Source: JAAEKA01 sp049299095 (GTDB lineage Bacteria; Chloroflexota; Anaerolineae; JAAEKA01). From it: DNA of 64,000 nt. The number at the start of each line of letters is the position of its first letter. Positions within the stretch are counted from its first letter, which is position 1. The translations under genes were made by a program, and so were the position numbers. This document shows positions 9,234-20,230 of this stretch, piece after piece. The notes beneath the pieces were generated by a model. It was given only the letters and a program-made list of their open reading frames with translations, was not told where the DNA came from and did no database searches. Where the stretch lies: NCBI GenBank assembly GCA_049299095.1, contig JBAQWV010000143.1:54079-118078 (forward strand), in the 5' to 3' direction.

Positions 9234-10607
9234 TTGTCTAACTCAAAATTCCGCAATGTGCTGTTGACTCTGGTCGTTTTTACGGTACTGGCGCTGGCGT
9301 TGGCAGCCTGTTCCACGCCGCCCGCGACTACAACTGACACCGCAGCGACCGCGGCTCCGGTTGCCACCGAAGCCGTCGCAGTTATTCCCACTGAAGTCCT
9401 CACGATGACTGTGCCGACCGCGACCACGCCGATCAGCATGGGCCCCAAGCCCATGCCGGTCACCGATGGATCCCGCCCGCTGGCTGACCTGACAGTGCCG
9501 CAGCGTAATGGCATCTACGGCGGCGCGCCGGATATGACCATTGACCCGGCCAAAATCTATGTCGCCACTTTCAAGACGGCCAAGGGCGATGTCGAAATTG
9601 AACTGTACGGCAAGGAAGCCCCGGTTGCGGTCAATAACTTCGTCGTGCTGGCCGACCTCGGCTACTACGATGGGATGCCGCTGTACCCGGTCGGCCCGCC
9701 CAATGCCGTGCTGTCCGGCGATCCGACGGGCGACGGCCAGGGCGGCCCCGGCTATGACTTCCCCGCGGAGATCATGATTGCCAACGGCACGGGCGCGCTG
9801 GGCTACCTGCGCCTGCCTGACCAGATCAACCCCGACCGGCTGAGCAACGGCAGCCAGATTTACATCACGCGCGAGGCAGTGCCGGATATTGACGGCGTAT
9901 ACGCGGCGTTCGGTCAGGTGATCAAGGGCCAGGAAGTGCTGGATCAGCTCGTGCAGGGCGACGTAGTTGAAACCGTTACCATCAGCGAGGCCAAGGAACG
10001 CGTGGCGGCCACACCTGCACCGCCGACCCCCACCCCCACGCCTTACGCGCCGACCTCGGAGAAGGGCCGCCCGCTGGCTGCCCTCGATCCAGAGAAGCGT
10101 ATCAACTACTTTAATACGGCTCCGACCATGCAGTTGGAAACGGGCAAGGACTACCTCGCTCGCATCACCACTGATCTGGGCGACATCGTGGTGGACCTAA
10201 ATGAAAAGCAAACCCCGCTGACTGTCAACAACTTTGTGGTGCTGGCAAACCTCGGTTTCTATGATAACACCATGTTCCATCGCGTGATCGAAGGCTTTAT
10301 GGCGCAGGCAGGCGATCCGAGCGGCACCGGCCGCGGCGGCCCCGGCTATACCTTCGAGGACGAAATCGTGCCGGAATTGGTGTTCGACAAGGCAGGTATT
10401 CTGGCGATGGCTAACGCCGGGCCTGCCACTAACGGCAGCCAGTTCTTCATTACCTTCGACGCGACCGACTGGCTGAACGGCCAGCACACCATTTTTGGCA
10501 AGGTCATCGAAGGCCAGGACTTGCTGAGCAAGATTCAGTTGCGCGATCCCGCGGATCCCAGCGCGCCCGCGACCATGATTAAGACGATCACCATCGAAAC
10601 CAAATAA
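9234..10607 (+). CDS. Lipoprotein with two cyclophilin-type peptidyl-prolyl isomerase domains
   Basis: 457 residues. A signal peptide ends in the lipobox LALAAC, then a Thr/Ala/Pro-rich linker. Domain 1 is about 95-245 and domain 2 about 290-457, joined by a PTPTPTPYAP linker. Domain 2 keeps the core cyclophilin motifs MFHRVIEGFMAQAGD, FEDE and NGSQFFITF, so it should catalyse proline isomerisation outside the membrane. Domain 1 reads PLYPVGPPNAVLSGD at the same place, so the FHR arginine is absent and the domain is probably inactive. It is transcribed alone; a strong terminator follows at once. Confidence 0.85.
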   Translation: MSNSKFRNVLLTLVVFTVLALALAACSTPPATTTDTAATAAPVATEAVAVIPTEVLTMTVPTATTPISMGPKPMPVTDGSRPLADLTVPQRNGIYGGAPDMTIDPAKIYVATFKTAKGDVEIELYGKEAPVAVNNFVVLADLGYYDGMPLYPVGPPNAVLSGDPTGDGQGGPGYDFPAEIMIANGTGALGYLRLPDQINPDRLSNGSQIYITREAVPDIDGVYAAFGQVIKGQEVLDQLVQGDVVETVTISEAKERVAATPAPPTPTPTPYAPTSEKGRPLAALDPEKRINYFNTAPTMQLETGKDYLARITTDLGDIVVDLNEKQTPLTVNNFVVLANLGFYDNTMFHRVIEGFMAQAGDPSGTGRGGPGYTFEDEIVPELVFDKAGILAMANAGPATNGSQFFITFDATDWLNGQHTIFGKVIEGQDLLSKIQLRDPADPSAPATMIKTITIETK

Positions 10608-10627
10608 TCCTGAATAAGCAGTAGCTA

Positions 10628-10665
10628 AAGCGGTGACTGTGCCATAATGCAGTCACCGCTTTTTT
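10628..10665 (+). terminator. Intrinsic terminator after the cyclophilin gene
   Basis: AAGCGGTGACTG 10628-10639 pairs with CAGTCACCGCTT 10650-10661, followed by a T run. Confidence 0.9.
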
Positions 10666-10790
10666 GTAGCGCGCATGAAGATTCAGCTCTCCTGGTGTCT
10701 TGGACATAAGCATATGGGCGCGAAAAATGGGCTTCCAGACATCTGATCCGTGTGGCATCATTGATAGGGGCCTGCAAGGAGCAAACATAC

Positions 10791-10818
10791 GCGCTGGCCC
10801 GTTACGTTGGGCCAGCGC
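10791..10818 (-). terminator. Perfect 10-bp hairpin, probable terminator of the minus-strand block
   Basis: GCGCTGGCCC 10791-10800 pairs with GGGCCAGCGC 10809-10818, 33 bases downstream of the stop of the minus-strand gene at 10851. The following minus-strand bases (GTATGTTTGC) are only moderately T-rich. Confidence 0.45.
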
Positions 10819-10850
10819 GCTCACTACAATTTGTATGACTGTAGAGCCGG

Positions 10851-11480
10851 CTAGAAATGAGTCCAGATGGGGGTTATTCCTGCAACAAACCACCTTCCAT
10901 TAACTCTCACAAGGATCGCTTCCTGAAGTGCGGCTCCATCATCATAGCGGACCACAGCCCTGTCTCCAGTTATCTGCATGGACTCGTAGGTCAACACGGT
11001 CTTGGTGATAACAGGGCTGGCTAGAGCAGGCATCTGGCCGTGGTTCGCTTTGACGACCTCCTGCAACTCGTCCGCAGTCACTTCACGATCTTCTGCTTTA
11101 GCCTTATCAAGAGCTTTTTGCAGAAGCCTGGCGCCTTGTCCCCAGGCAACATACTGTGCTTGCATCACGGTTAGATATCCCGCACTACTTGCTTCTGCCT
11201 GTCCCACTATCTCAGCAACTTTTTCCATCTGCCGGGCAGTGAGTGTGTAATCCGACGTATTGACAAACACGCTGGGGAGCTCCGAGATATCAAAGGTCTG
11301 CGAAGCGGAGGCAATGACCTGATAGGCTCGATCCATTGTCGCCATGATTTCCATGGCTTCATCGGAATCAGGCACCCCGGGGTCAGACCTCACCTGCGTC
11401 GCTCGGATAACAAACAACCCCATTGAAAGGACAACCACCGTGACTGCGATTAGCCAGCGATTGCGGATTTGCTTGAACAT
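10851..11480 (-). CDS. Secreted or membrane-anchored protein of unknown function
   Basis: 209 residues. The N-terminus (MFKQIRNRW then about 20 hydrophobic residues) is a signal peptide or anchor. The rest is hydrophilic, with an alpha-helical middle rich in E, K and A (about 75-140) and a C-terminal part with beta character ending in VNGRWFVAGITPIWTHF. That ending resembles small secreted domains of the NTF2/SnoaL or DUF4878 type, but I cannot assign a family. It lies 43 bases downstream of the broken amidase gene in the same direction, so both were probably co-transcribed. The block looks lower in GC than its neighbours. Confidence 0.6.
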   Translation of the reverse strand: MFKQIRNRWLIAVTVVVLSMGLFVIRATQVRSDPGVPDSDEAMEIMATMDRAYQVIASASQTFDISELPSVFVNTSDYTLTARQMEKVAEIVGQAEASSAGYLTVMQAQYVAWGQGARLLQKALDKAKAEDREVTADELQEVVKANHGQMPALASPVITKTVLTYESMQITGDRAVVRYDDGAALQEAILVRVNGRWFVAGITPIWTHF

Positions 11481-11523
11481 GAATAGCTCCTTTCACGCTT
11501 GTGTGAGATTTGATGCACCCTGA

Positions 11524-12149
11524 CTAGTAGATCACATGCCACGCCCAGAGCGGCGTGCCGCCTGGAATATTGTAATCCCATCTGACCCTTTTTCGGTCGA
11601 CACAATGTTGGCTGCCCAATAGCCTCCATTGCCCGATCTGATCTCCTTCTTGTACATTCCCCCATCCCACGATTACTCGGCCATGATCGGGGCCATTGAA
11701 GGGATTGGTGGGTAGATTCATTACAAAAAAAAATCGCCCGCACTTAGGGACGACGGCCCACTGGAGATGTATTGATACCTTGAAGACTGATACTGCGACG
11801 CGTGAGTGTTGAGCCAATCTGCGGCAGCCCACGTCCTTGACACTTTCCACACTAGCAAAACTTTGTAGGCGTACCAACGCAGCGCATCATTGCTTCCTCT
11901 GATCTGCGGTATGCCACCTTGCTCCAAAACTTGTGATATGAAGTTGGTGCAGTCATTGCAGCCATTGTCAGTTCCATAGTTCGGGTAATTGCTGGGACGG
12001 TCTTTGGCATGCGCGTCAGCCCAAGCGACAGCGGATGATCGGTTATAGACTCCGGCGTATACTTGACTGGTGTGCAGCATGATCACAGTCGTAATCACGA
12101 GTACCAGCGCAGTTGCAGCAACGAGTTTTATTGGACGCATGGTTACCAC
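11524..12149 (-). pseudogene. Amidase-domain (Amidase_6-like) secreted protein with a frameshift at an A9 run
   Basis: The first frame (12149 down to 11721, 142 residues) has a signal peptide and the start of an Amidase_6-like domain: YNRSSAVAWADAHAK, then GCNDCTNFISQVL with the likely catalytic cysteine. It stops after SLSAGDFFL. The rest of the domain continues in another frame down to 11524, with PDHGRVIVGWGN (likely catalytic His) and DRKRVRWDYNIPGGTPLW. The switch falls exactly at nine A bases, 11725-11733. One more A would give GDFFFVMN and a complete protein of about 208 residues. This is either a broken gene, a sequencing error, slippage or phase variation. Family naming is from memory of the domain pattern. 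Confidence 0.75.
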
Positions 12150-12269
12150 CTTAGATTCGATTTACTTGTTGGGCTGTTGATCCGCCGGACTTTCCCGCAA
12201 CAACCACAACTCTATCACATCCCGAGGTCCTTGTCATCCGTAAAACTACCAGATTCTATTCACCTAACT

Positions 12270-12956
12270 CTATCTGGTTTTCGCTCCATGCCACCAGTCC
12301 GGGGGCAGGTTGTCGCGAATCCACACAGCCAGCGCCAGCCGCGACAAAACGCCGACCTTGTCCAGCGCGTTGCCCATGTGGTACTCAACAGTTCTTGGAG
12401 TGATTTGCAGCGCTTCCGCCATCTGCTTGGTGTCCATGTCTCGTGCTGCCAGCCTTGCCACCGCGCGCTCTTGCACCGTCAAGTTGAGCCAGCGTGATCC
12501 CACTTCCTCCCTCCACCGCCGCGCCCGCGATCTCTCTTCTTGCGTCCAAATCGTCTCACCTCCAGCAACGCGGCGCAGTGCTGCAATGAGCATCTCAGGT
12601 GAAGCGGCTTTTGGCAAGAAGCCGGCGATGCTGCTGCTCTCCATTGCACCGAGATAGCGATCGTCATCAAAGGCTGTCAATCCCACCACGCCAGTGCTCG
12701 GACAGTTTGTCTGCACCCATGCAACGATCTCTAAAGGATCTGAATTTGGCATGTTGAGGCTCAGGATCAGGACATCCGGCGTCAAACCGTTCATACCACT
12801 CAACAATGCCTCTGCATCACCGAATTCAGCCATGACTCGCATATCATCCACCGGTTCCAGCTGTTGGCGCAAGGAAGCGCTAAACAATGCATGGTCATCT
12901 GCGATCACGACATGGATAGTGCGTTGGCAGGTCAAATTTTCCTCCACAAACAACAC
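12270..12956 (-). CDS. LuxR/NarL-type response regulator lacking the phospho-acceptor Asp
   Basis: 228 residues from the GTG at 12956. Receiver domain about 13-130: the acidic pair IADDHA and the lysine in GFLPKAA are present, but the acceptor position reads DVLILSLNMP, with Ser66 (codon 12759-12761) where Asp is expected. The C-terminal helix-turn-helix (about 160-222) has LTVQERAVARLAA and TPRTVEYHM. The protein is likely DNA-binding but not controlled by Asp phosphorylation. The start is uncertain: a GGAGG sits just before a TTG at codon 8, which would shorten it by 7 residues. No kinase is adjacent. It lies upstream of the amidase gene on the same strand with a 120-base gap. Confidence 0.8.
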   Translation of the reverse strand: MLFVEENLTCQRTIHVVIADDHALFSASLRQQLEPVDDMRVMAEFGDAEALLSGMNGLTPDVLILSLNMPNSDPLEIVAWVQTNCPSTGVVGLTAFDDDRYLGAMESSSIAGFLPKAASPEMLIAALRRVAGGETIWTQEERSRARRWREEVGSRWLNLTVQERAVARLAARDMDTKQMAEALQITPRTVEYHMGNALDKVGVLSRLALAVWIRDNLPPDWWHGAKTR

Positions 12957-13100
12957 CCTCTCATGAAAGGTCGAAGTTATTCTCTAAAACAGTTAGTATC
13001 CATCATACTAAATTCAGCTGCCCTGTCAAATGGAGTTCAATCCTCCTGTGCGCGCCCGCGCGCAAGCTGGCGGCGGTGCGCGAAAGCAACCTGCGCCGGA

Positions 13101-13129
13101 TTGACACGCTCCCCCGAACCGGCTATAAT
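13101..13129 (+). promoter_or_regulatory. Consensus sigma-70-type promoter of the valS T-box leader
   Basis: TTGACA 13101-13106 and TATAAT 13124-13129, exactly 17 bases apart. Expected start is near 13136, giving a leader of about 350 nt. Confidence 0.85.
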
Positions 13130-13266
13130 CCTTCCACCTGAAAACAAACAACAACTGTGAACCGGAGGAGTAAGCGGACTGCCGTCGCCAGGGAAGACAG
13201 GCCAGCGATTGAGAGCCTGTCCCGATGTGAGCACCGCCGAAGGTCGCCGGTGAGTTGATGGGCTGA

Positions 13267-13342
13267 GATCGGTGACTGGTAAACGGTTATCGGTGATCCG
13301 CGGTTAGACACTCATCTGACCGATCACCGATTACTGATCACC
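13267..13342. repeat. REP-like palindrome inserted in the T-box leader
   Basis: ATCGGTGATC 13289-13298 pairs perfectly with GATCACCGAT 13322-13331. The outer GGTGACTGGTAA 13271-13282 pairs imperfectly with TTACTGATCACC 13331-13342. The composition (GGTGATCGGTAA-type words) is unlike the rest of the leader and resembles intergenic repeats. Confidence 0.55.
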
Positions 13343-13425
13343 CAAGTAGGCCAACCCGGGTGCGCCCGTTACAGCGATCGAGTGGATAGCTGGCCGCGCT
13401 GGCTGTCAAACAAGGTGGTACCGCG

Positions 13426-13462
13426 AAAGCTCCTTTCGTCCTTGTGACGATGGAGCTTTTTT
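13426..13462 (+). terminator. T-box regulated terminator
   Basis: AAAGCTCC 13426-13433 pairs with GGAGCTTT 13452-13459, extended by CGTC 13437-13440 with GACG 13446-13449, followed by T residues. The 5' arm overlaps the region used by the antiterminator. Confidence 0.85.
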
Positions 13463-13485
13463 ATATCTGGAATGAGGTTCTTTAT

Positions 13486-16224
<2,739 letters not shown>

Positions 16225-16227
16225 CCC

Positions 16228-17151
16228 ATGCCGCAACGATACCAACCTCTTCGCCGGAGTGCCGCGCTGCTGCTTTTTGCCATGCTGCTGGTGGCGTGCA
16301 GTGTGCCCGGCGCTCCGGTGACATCACAAACCGATACGGCCGCGAACCAACCTGCCAACTTGCCGGAACACTGCACACTGGACGGCGCAGTGCAGAGCTG
16401 GCTGCTGCTGCCGTCGGATCCGCCGCGGTCGGGTCTAATGGATGCCTACCAGACAGGCGAGATCATTGACTTCCAGGCTACGATTATCGGCAGCGACGAC
16501 AGCCCTGCCTTGCAGCCGCACCGCCGTTTCATGCTGCGCGACGCGGCCGAGGGCATTGTGCTGTGGCTCGATTATCAGGGCGATCCGCCCCCGCTGGTGC
16601 AGGGGATGAGCTACCGCTTTGTGGCCTGGGCGGATTTTGCGCCTCCCCCTGCGGCAACACCGACCCCTTCCGCTGACCCGCGCGCGGCGATTCCAGATGC
16701 ACTGCGCTTCGAGATGCAAATTTACGACACAACCGGGCTGCTGTTTGTTGGCAGTACTGATGTACAAGAGCAGGACCCGCAACTTGGCCTGACGATGGAA
16801 GATGCCCGCGGCGATTGCCCTGCACTCCCCCCGCGCAGCAATGCCTGTGTAAAGACGCGCCGGGTGCTGCCGCTGGCGATCGAATGGGGCGACGGCGACC
16901 TGACACTCTATCCGGGTGAAGATGGTGAGATCGTGCGGCGAGGTGTGGCGTATACAGTGTCCCTGTTTCGCAACCGGCAAGTGACGTATGCTGACCCGCC
17001 CTGCGACGGCTACACGGAATATGCGCGTTCGCTGCGGATTGACCGGCTGGAGCCACCGCCGCTCAGCCCTACCCTGACACCGACGCCCCGACCGGCCCCT
17101 GTGATTGTGCCGACTGCACCGATCACAACCACCGCGCCGATCACGCCGTAA
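16228..17151 (+). CDS. Lipoprotein of unknown function
   Basis: 307 residues starting 3 bases after valS. The signal peptide ends in a lipobox (LLVACS, Cys about 24). The mature part is a beta-rich domain with paired cysteines (EHCTLDG, GDCPALPPRSNAC, PPCDGY), and a Pro/Thr-rich tail (TPTPRPAPVIVPTAP) that looks like a flexible cell-surface stalk. A second TP-rich linker lies near residue 145. No family is recognised. Tight spacing suggests co-transcription with valS, but no functional link is evident. Confidence 0.7.
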   Translation: MPQRYQPLRRSAALLLFAMLLVACSVPGAPVTSQTDTAANQPANLPEHCTLDGAVQSWLLLPSDPPRSGLMDAYQTGEIIDFQATIIGSDDSPALQPHRRFMLRDAAEGIVLWLDYQGDPPPLVQGMSYRFVAWADFAPPPAATPTPSADPRAAIPDALRFEMQIYDTTGLLFVGSTDVQEQDPQLGLTMEDARGDCPALPPRSNACVKTRRVLPLAIEWGDGDLTLYPGEDGEIVRRGVAYTVSLFRNRQVTYADPPCDGYTEYARSLRIDRLEPPPLSPTLTPTPRPAPVIVPTAPITTTAPITP

Positions 17152-17158
17152 ACAAATC

Positions 17159-17593
17159 ATGCCTGACGAATTTCTGACGATTAACGACACGGTCTTCATC
17201 CCCTCTAGCGAGCTAGCTTTTCGCTATGCGCGCAGCAGCGGGCCGGGGGGGCAGCATGTGCAGCGCACCGAAACCAAGGTTGAATTACTCTTCGACTTGC
17301 TCCATTCGCCCAGCCTGAACGAAGAGCAACGCCAGCGCGCGCTGGCACGGCTGGCTGGACGCGTGGACACGGACGGCGTGTTGCACTTGACGTCGCAGGC
17401 AGGCCGCAGCCAGCTCGATAATCGCAATGATGTCATCGAACGCTTTCGTCGCCTGCTGGCGGCCGCGCTGAAGCCGCCCAAGGCCCGTCGCGCCACACGT
17501 CCCAGCGCCACAGCCCGCGCGGCCCGCCTGGAAGCCAAAAAGCAGCGCGGCGCAGTCAAACGGCAGCGCGGGCGCGTGGCGCGCGACGAATGA
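17159..17593 (+). CDS. arfB: ArfB-type peptidyl-tRNA hydrolase (ribosome rescue)
   Basis: 144 residues. The release-factor-like domain has SSGPGGQHVQRTETKVEL; the GGQ motif hydrolyses peptidyl-tRNA. The C-terminus is highly basic (RATRPSATARAARLEAKKQRGAVKRQRG), as in ArfB/YaeJ, where the tail enters the empty mRNA channel of stalled ribosomes. ATG 17159 lies 7 bases after the stop of the lipoprotein gene, so it is the third gene of the valS transcript. The small size and lack of the other release-factor domains exclude RF1/RF2. Confidence 0.9.
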   Translation: MPDEFLTINDTVFIPSSELAFRYARSSGPGGQHVQRTETKVELLFDLLHSPSLNEEQRQRALARLAGRVDTDGVLHLTSQAGRSQLDNRNDVIERFRRLLAAALKPPKARRATRPSATARAARLEAKKQRGAVKRQRGRVARDE

Positions 17594-17629
17594 CGCGTAG
17601 CGTCATAAACGCCAGAAGTTGTGATGTTT

Positions 17630-17658
17630 TTGACAATGCCTTGTGCGCATGTTATAAT
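17630..17658 (+). promoter_or_regulatory. Consensus promoter of the Rieske/cytochrome b operon
   Basis: TTGACA 17630-17635 and TATAAT 17653-17658, 17 bases apart. Expected start is near 17665, leaving a leader of about 150 nt before ATG 17814. Confidence 0.85.
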
Positions 17659-17813
17659 CTCAAACTAACCAACCTTTTGTTGTCCGGATAGTCTTGCGTC
17701 CCATAAACCGGCGACAAAATCCCGATCTTTTTTTGTTTTTCCTACAATCCGATACGTCGCTGTATCACTTTATACAGCTCCGTCGCGCATCCACCCAGGA
17801 GGTAATAAGGCTT

Positions 17814-18524
17814 ATGGCCAACCCCAAACCCTCTGATACGGGCGAGGAATTAAGCCCGGAACAACAGAAGTTTGCCGAAACCAAGCGGCAACAGAAGGCT
17901 GCGGACGCGGCCGCTGGTACAGAACATCGGTCAGATCGCGGTCAGTATCTCAAAACAGGCCGACAGCAAAAAGAGGAAGACAAGGCTGAACAGAAGACAG
18001 CACGCGTCAAGGGTCCGCGCGTTTCACGTCGTGAGTTTCTGAACTACGCGTGGGGTGCGGCAATGGGCGTTGTGTTGGCTGAAGCTGGTGCGGCCAGCTT
18101 TATGTTTGCCATGCCACGTTTCCGTGAAGGTGAGTTTGGCGGTTTGTTCCCCCTGGGGACTGGTTCAGCGATGCCTGGTGTGGAAGTCGGCCCGCTCCGC
18201 AATCTGGACGGCCAATTCTGGCTCAGCAATGAACCGGACGGCGTGCGCGCCTTGTACCGCGTCTGCACGCACTTGGGCTGCTTGTACGAATGGAAAGACC
18301 AGACTTTCCGCTTTGAATGCCCCTGTCACGGCTCGAAGTTTGAAAAGAATGGTGTTTACATCGAAGGCCCCGCGCCGCGCTCGCTGGATCAATTCAAGAT
18401 TCAGAAGAAGGTTAATGGCGAGGTTGTTGAAGAAACCACGACCGGCGGCCAGCCATTGACGGTAGATACTAACGCTGAATACGTCGTGGACACAGGCGTG
18501 GTCATTAAGGGCCAACCGCATTAA
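17814..18524 (+). CDS. Rieske iron-sulfur protein of a bc-type quinol oxidoreductase
   Basis: 236 residues. ATG 17814 has AGGAGGT at 17797-17803; the open frame further upstream is leader. About 1-60 is a charged, Q/K/E-rich cytoplasmic segment. SRREFLNYAWGAAMG then a hydrophobic helix (about 65-95) is a Tat-type signal that stays as an anchor. The 2Fe-2S ligands are in CTHLGC and CPCHGS (about residues 153-180), both complete. It passes electrons from quinol to cytochrome c on the outer face. First gene of a four-gene operon with cytochrome b and two cytochromes c. Confidence 0.93.
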   Translation: MANPKPSDTGEELSPEQQKFAETKRQQKAADAAAGTEHRSDRGQYLKTGRQQKEEDKAEQKTARVKGPRVSRREFLNYAWGAAMGVVLAEAGAASFMFAMPRFREGEFGGLFPLGTGSAMPGVEVGPLRNLDGQFWLSNEPDGVRALYRVCTHLGCLYEWKDQTFRFECPCHGSKFEKNGVYIEGPAPRSLDQFKIQKKVNGEVVEETTTGGQPLTVDTNAEYVVDTGVVIKGQPH

Positions 18525-18547
18525 ACCTTGCCGAGGAGTCGCAAACT

Positions 18548-20224
18548 ATGAGCATAGCCAACAACGTTATGCAAGAGATTCGTAAGCAGGGACTGTTCCA
18601 GTGGATATTGAGACAGCTTGATGTCCTGATTACCCGCCTTACCACGGGTATGAACTGGAGTGATCTCCGTGGGTTGGCCCGTGGCGATGAACCGCGTCGC
18701 CCCAACCCCCGTCTCACGGTCCATTCCGAATCTTTTTTCTTTCACATTAAGCCCAGTTATTACCATCAATCGGTTACAAAATTTGCCCATACGTTTCGCC
18801 TAGGGCTGCTTAGCACCTATTTCTTTATTCTCGAAACGATCACCGGCGTGTTCCTGATGATTTTTTATGCGCCCACGCCGGAACGGGCTTATACCGATAT
18901 GATCACCATCCTGACCAATGTGCCGTTCGGCCAGTTCATGCGCGATATTCATCGCCTGGGCGCTGAAGGTATGGTCATCGTGGTATTCCTGCACATGGTA
19001 CGCACCTTCCTGACCGGCTCTTACAAAAAGCCGCGTCAGTTCACCTGGTTGACAGGTGTTGTGCTGCTGCTGGCAACGCTGCTGATGAGCTTTAGCGGCT
19101 ATCTACTCCCTTGGGATCAGTTAGCTTACTGGGCGGTGACCATCGGCACCAGCATGGCCGACAAAGCCCCCTTGGTTGGCACGCAAGCCAAGCTACTGCT
19201 GCTGGGTGCGCCCAGCATCGGCGCGGGCGGTTTGTTGCGCTTCTATCTGCTGCACGTTTTGTTCGTGCCCCTGGTGGTTATCTTCGTCTTCTTCATCCAC
19301 TACTACAAAGTGGTACGCGTGGGCATCTCCTTGCCCGCATCGGAAGAGGAAGTCGGCCAGGATACTGCCAAGCGTGTACCGGCTGACAAGCGTCGCTACT
19401 ACCTGCCCGATGTGCTCACCGATGAAATGGTGTTCCTCGGTATCGTTACCTTCATCCTGCTGGCGATGATCGTCTTCAACATCTATCCCGGCGCACCGCT
19501 GGAGCATCACGCCAATCCAAACAAGACTCCACTCCACACGGAAGCCCCGTGGTATTTCCTCTGGATTCAGGGCTTACTGAAGCTGGGTGATCCCACGGTG
19601 ATGGGCGTCATTGTCCCTGGCTTGGTGTTCGGTTTCCTGGCCATCATCCCGTACATTGACTTCAACCCCAGCCGCAAGGCCAAAGATCGTCGTGTGGCGA
19701 TTGCTTTATGGATGGTTTCGATGGCTGTGCTGGTCGTCCTGACCTGGATGGGTACACCCTTCTTCATGGTTGAATCGCCCCCTGCCGAGGAGGTCGTCCA
19801 GATCATGATGCCAGAGGAAAAGGCTGGCGCAGTGCGCGAGACCGATTGGGACTTGCTCACCATCGGTCAATGGGACACCACGCAGGACAACAGGACCGCT
19901 AGCTTCGCTATTCAGAATTTGATGACTGAATATCGCCATCTGATTGAAGAAGAGCACGCGAAAGCTGTGGAACGCCACGAGGCCAAGCTGGAAAAGGCCC
20001 GCGCCATCAGCAACCCCACAGATGCGGAACAAGCTGCGCTGGCAAAGCTAGAGGCCACGGATCCGGGCCTACCCAACGGTTACGGCAAGATGATTATCGA
20101 AAACTGGCAGGATGGTCTCAAAAAGATCACCATGCGCGTGTTCTGGACGCCGGCTGGCAGCAGCGAGCAGACGTTTGAGAAGACCTTCTATGTCAGCAAC
20201 GGCTCCAACTATGATGGGCGGTGA
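18548..20224 (+). CDS. Cytochrome b (fused b6/subunit IV type) of the quinol oxidoreductase
   Basis: 558 residues, longer than the usual 380-430. Haem ligands are His135 and His149 (13 residues between) and His236 and His251 (14 between); the 13/14 spacing is the cytochrome b6-like pattern. The Qo motif is EAPWYFLW in place of PEWY, a form seen in menaquinol-using complexes. The subunit IV helices follow, so b6 and IV parts are one chain. The last 150 residues are a hydrophilic extension with a charged helix (EEEHAKAVERHEAKLEKA) and a C-terminal domain (WQDGLKKITMRVFW) of unknown role. GAGGAG precedes the start. Confidence 0.92.
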   Translation: MSIANNVMQEIRKQGLFQWILRQLDVLITRLTTGMNWSDLRGLARGDEPRRPNPRLTVHSESFFFHIKPSYYHQSVTKFAHTFRLGLLSTYFFILETITGVFLMIFYAPTPERAYTDMITILTNVPFGQFMRDIHRLGAEGMVIVVFLHMVRTFLTGSYKKPRQFTWLTGVVLLLATLLMSFSGYLLPWDQLAYWAVTIGTSMADKAPLVGTQAKLLLLGAPSIGAGGLLRFYLLHVLFVPLVVIFVFFIHYYKVVRVGISLPASEEEVGQDTAKRVPADKRRYYLPDVLTDEMVFLGIVTFILLAMIVFNIYPGAPLEHHANPNKTPLHTEAPWYFLWIQGLLKLGDPTVMGVIVPGLVFGFLAIIPYIDFNPSRKAKDRRVAIALWMVSMAVLVVLTWMGTPFFMVESPPAEEVVQIMMPEEKAGAVRETDWDLLTIGQWDTTQDNRTASFAIQNLMTEYRHLIEEEHAKAVERHEAKLEKARAISNPTDAEQAALAKLEATDPGLPNGYGKMIIENWQDGLKKITMRVFWTPAGSSEQTFEKTFYVSNGSNYDGR

Positions 20225-20230
20225 TGACTT

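Larger units (their letters stand above)
13136..13462 (+). promoter_or_regulatory. T-box riboswitch leader controlling valS
   Basis: The T-box itself, AAGGTGGTACCGCG at 13412-13425, matches the family consensus, and it is directly followed by a terminator hairpin ending in T residues. Upstream are stem-loops, including GACAGGC 13196-13202 with GCCTGTC 13215-13221, and CACCG with CGGTG near 13232-13252, in the place of Stem I. Uncharged tRNA, presumably tRNA-Val from the downstream gene, should bind and favour the antiterminator. I could not fix the specifier codon by eye. A long palindrome occupies 13267-13342 inside the leader. Confidence 0.85.

Noticed and set aside
13444..13485. Earlier valS start
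   Set aside because: It would translate through the T-box terminator.
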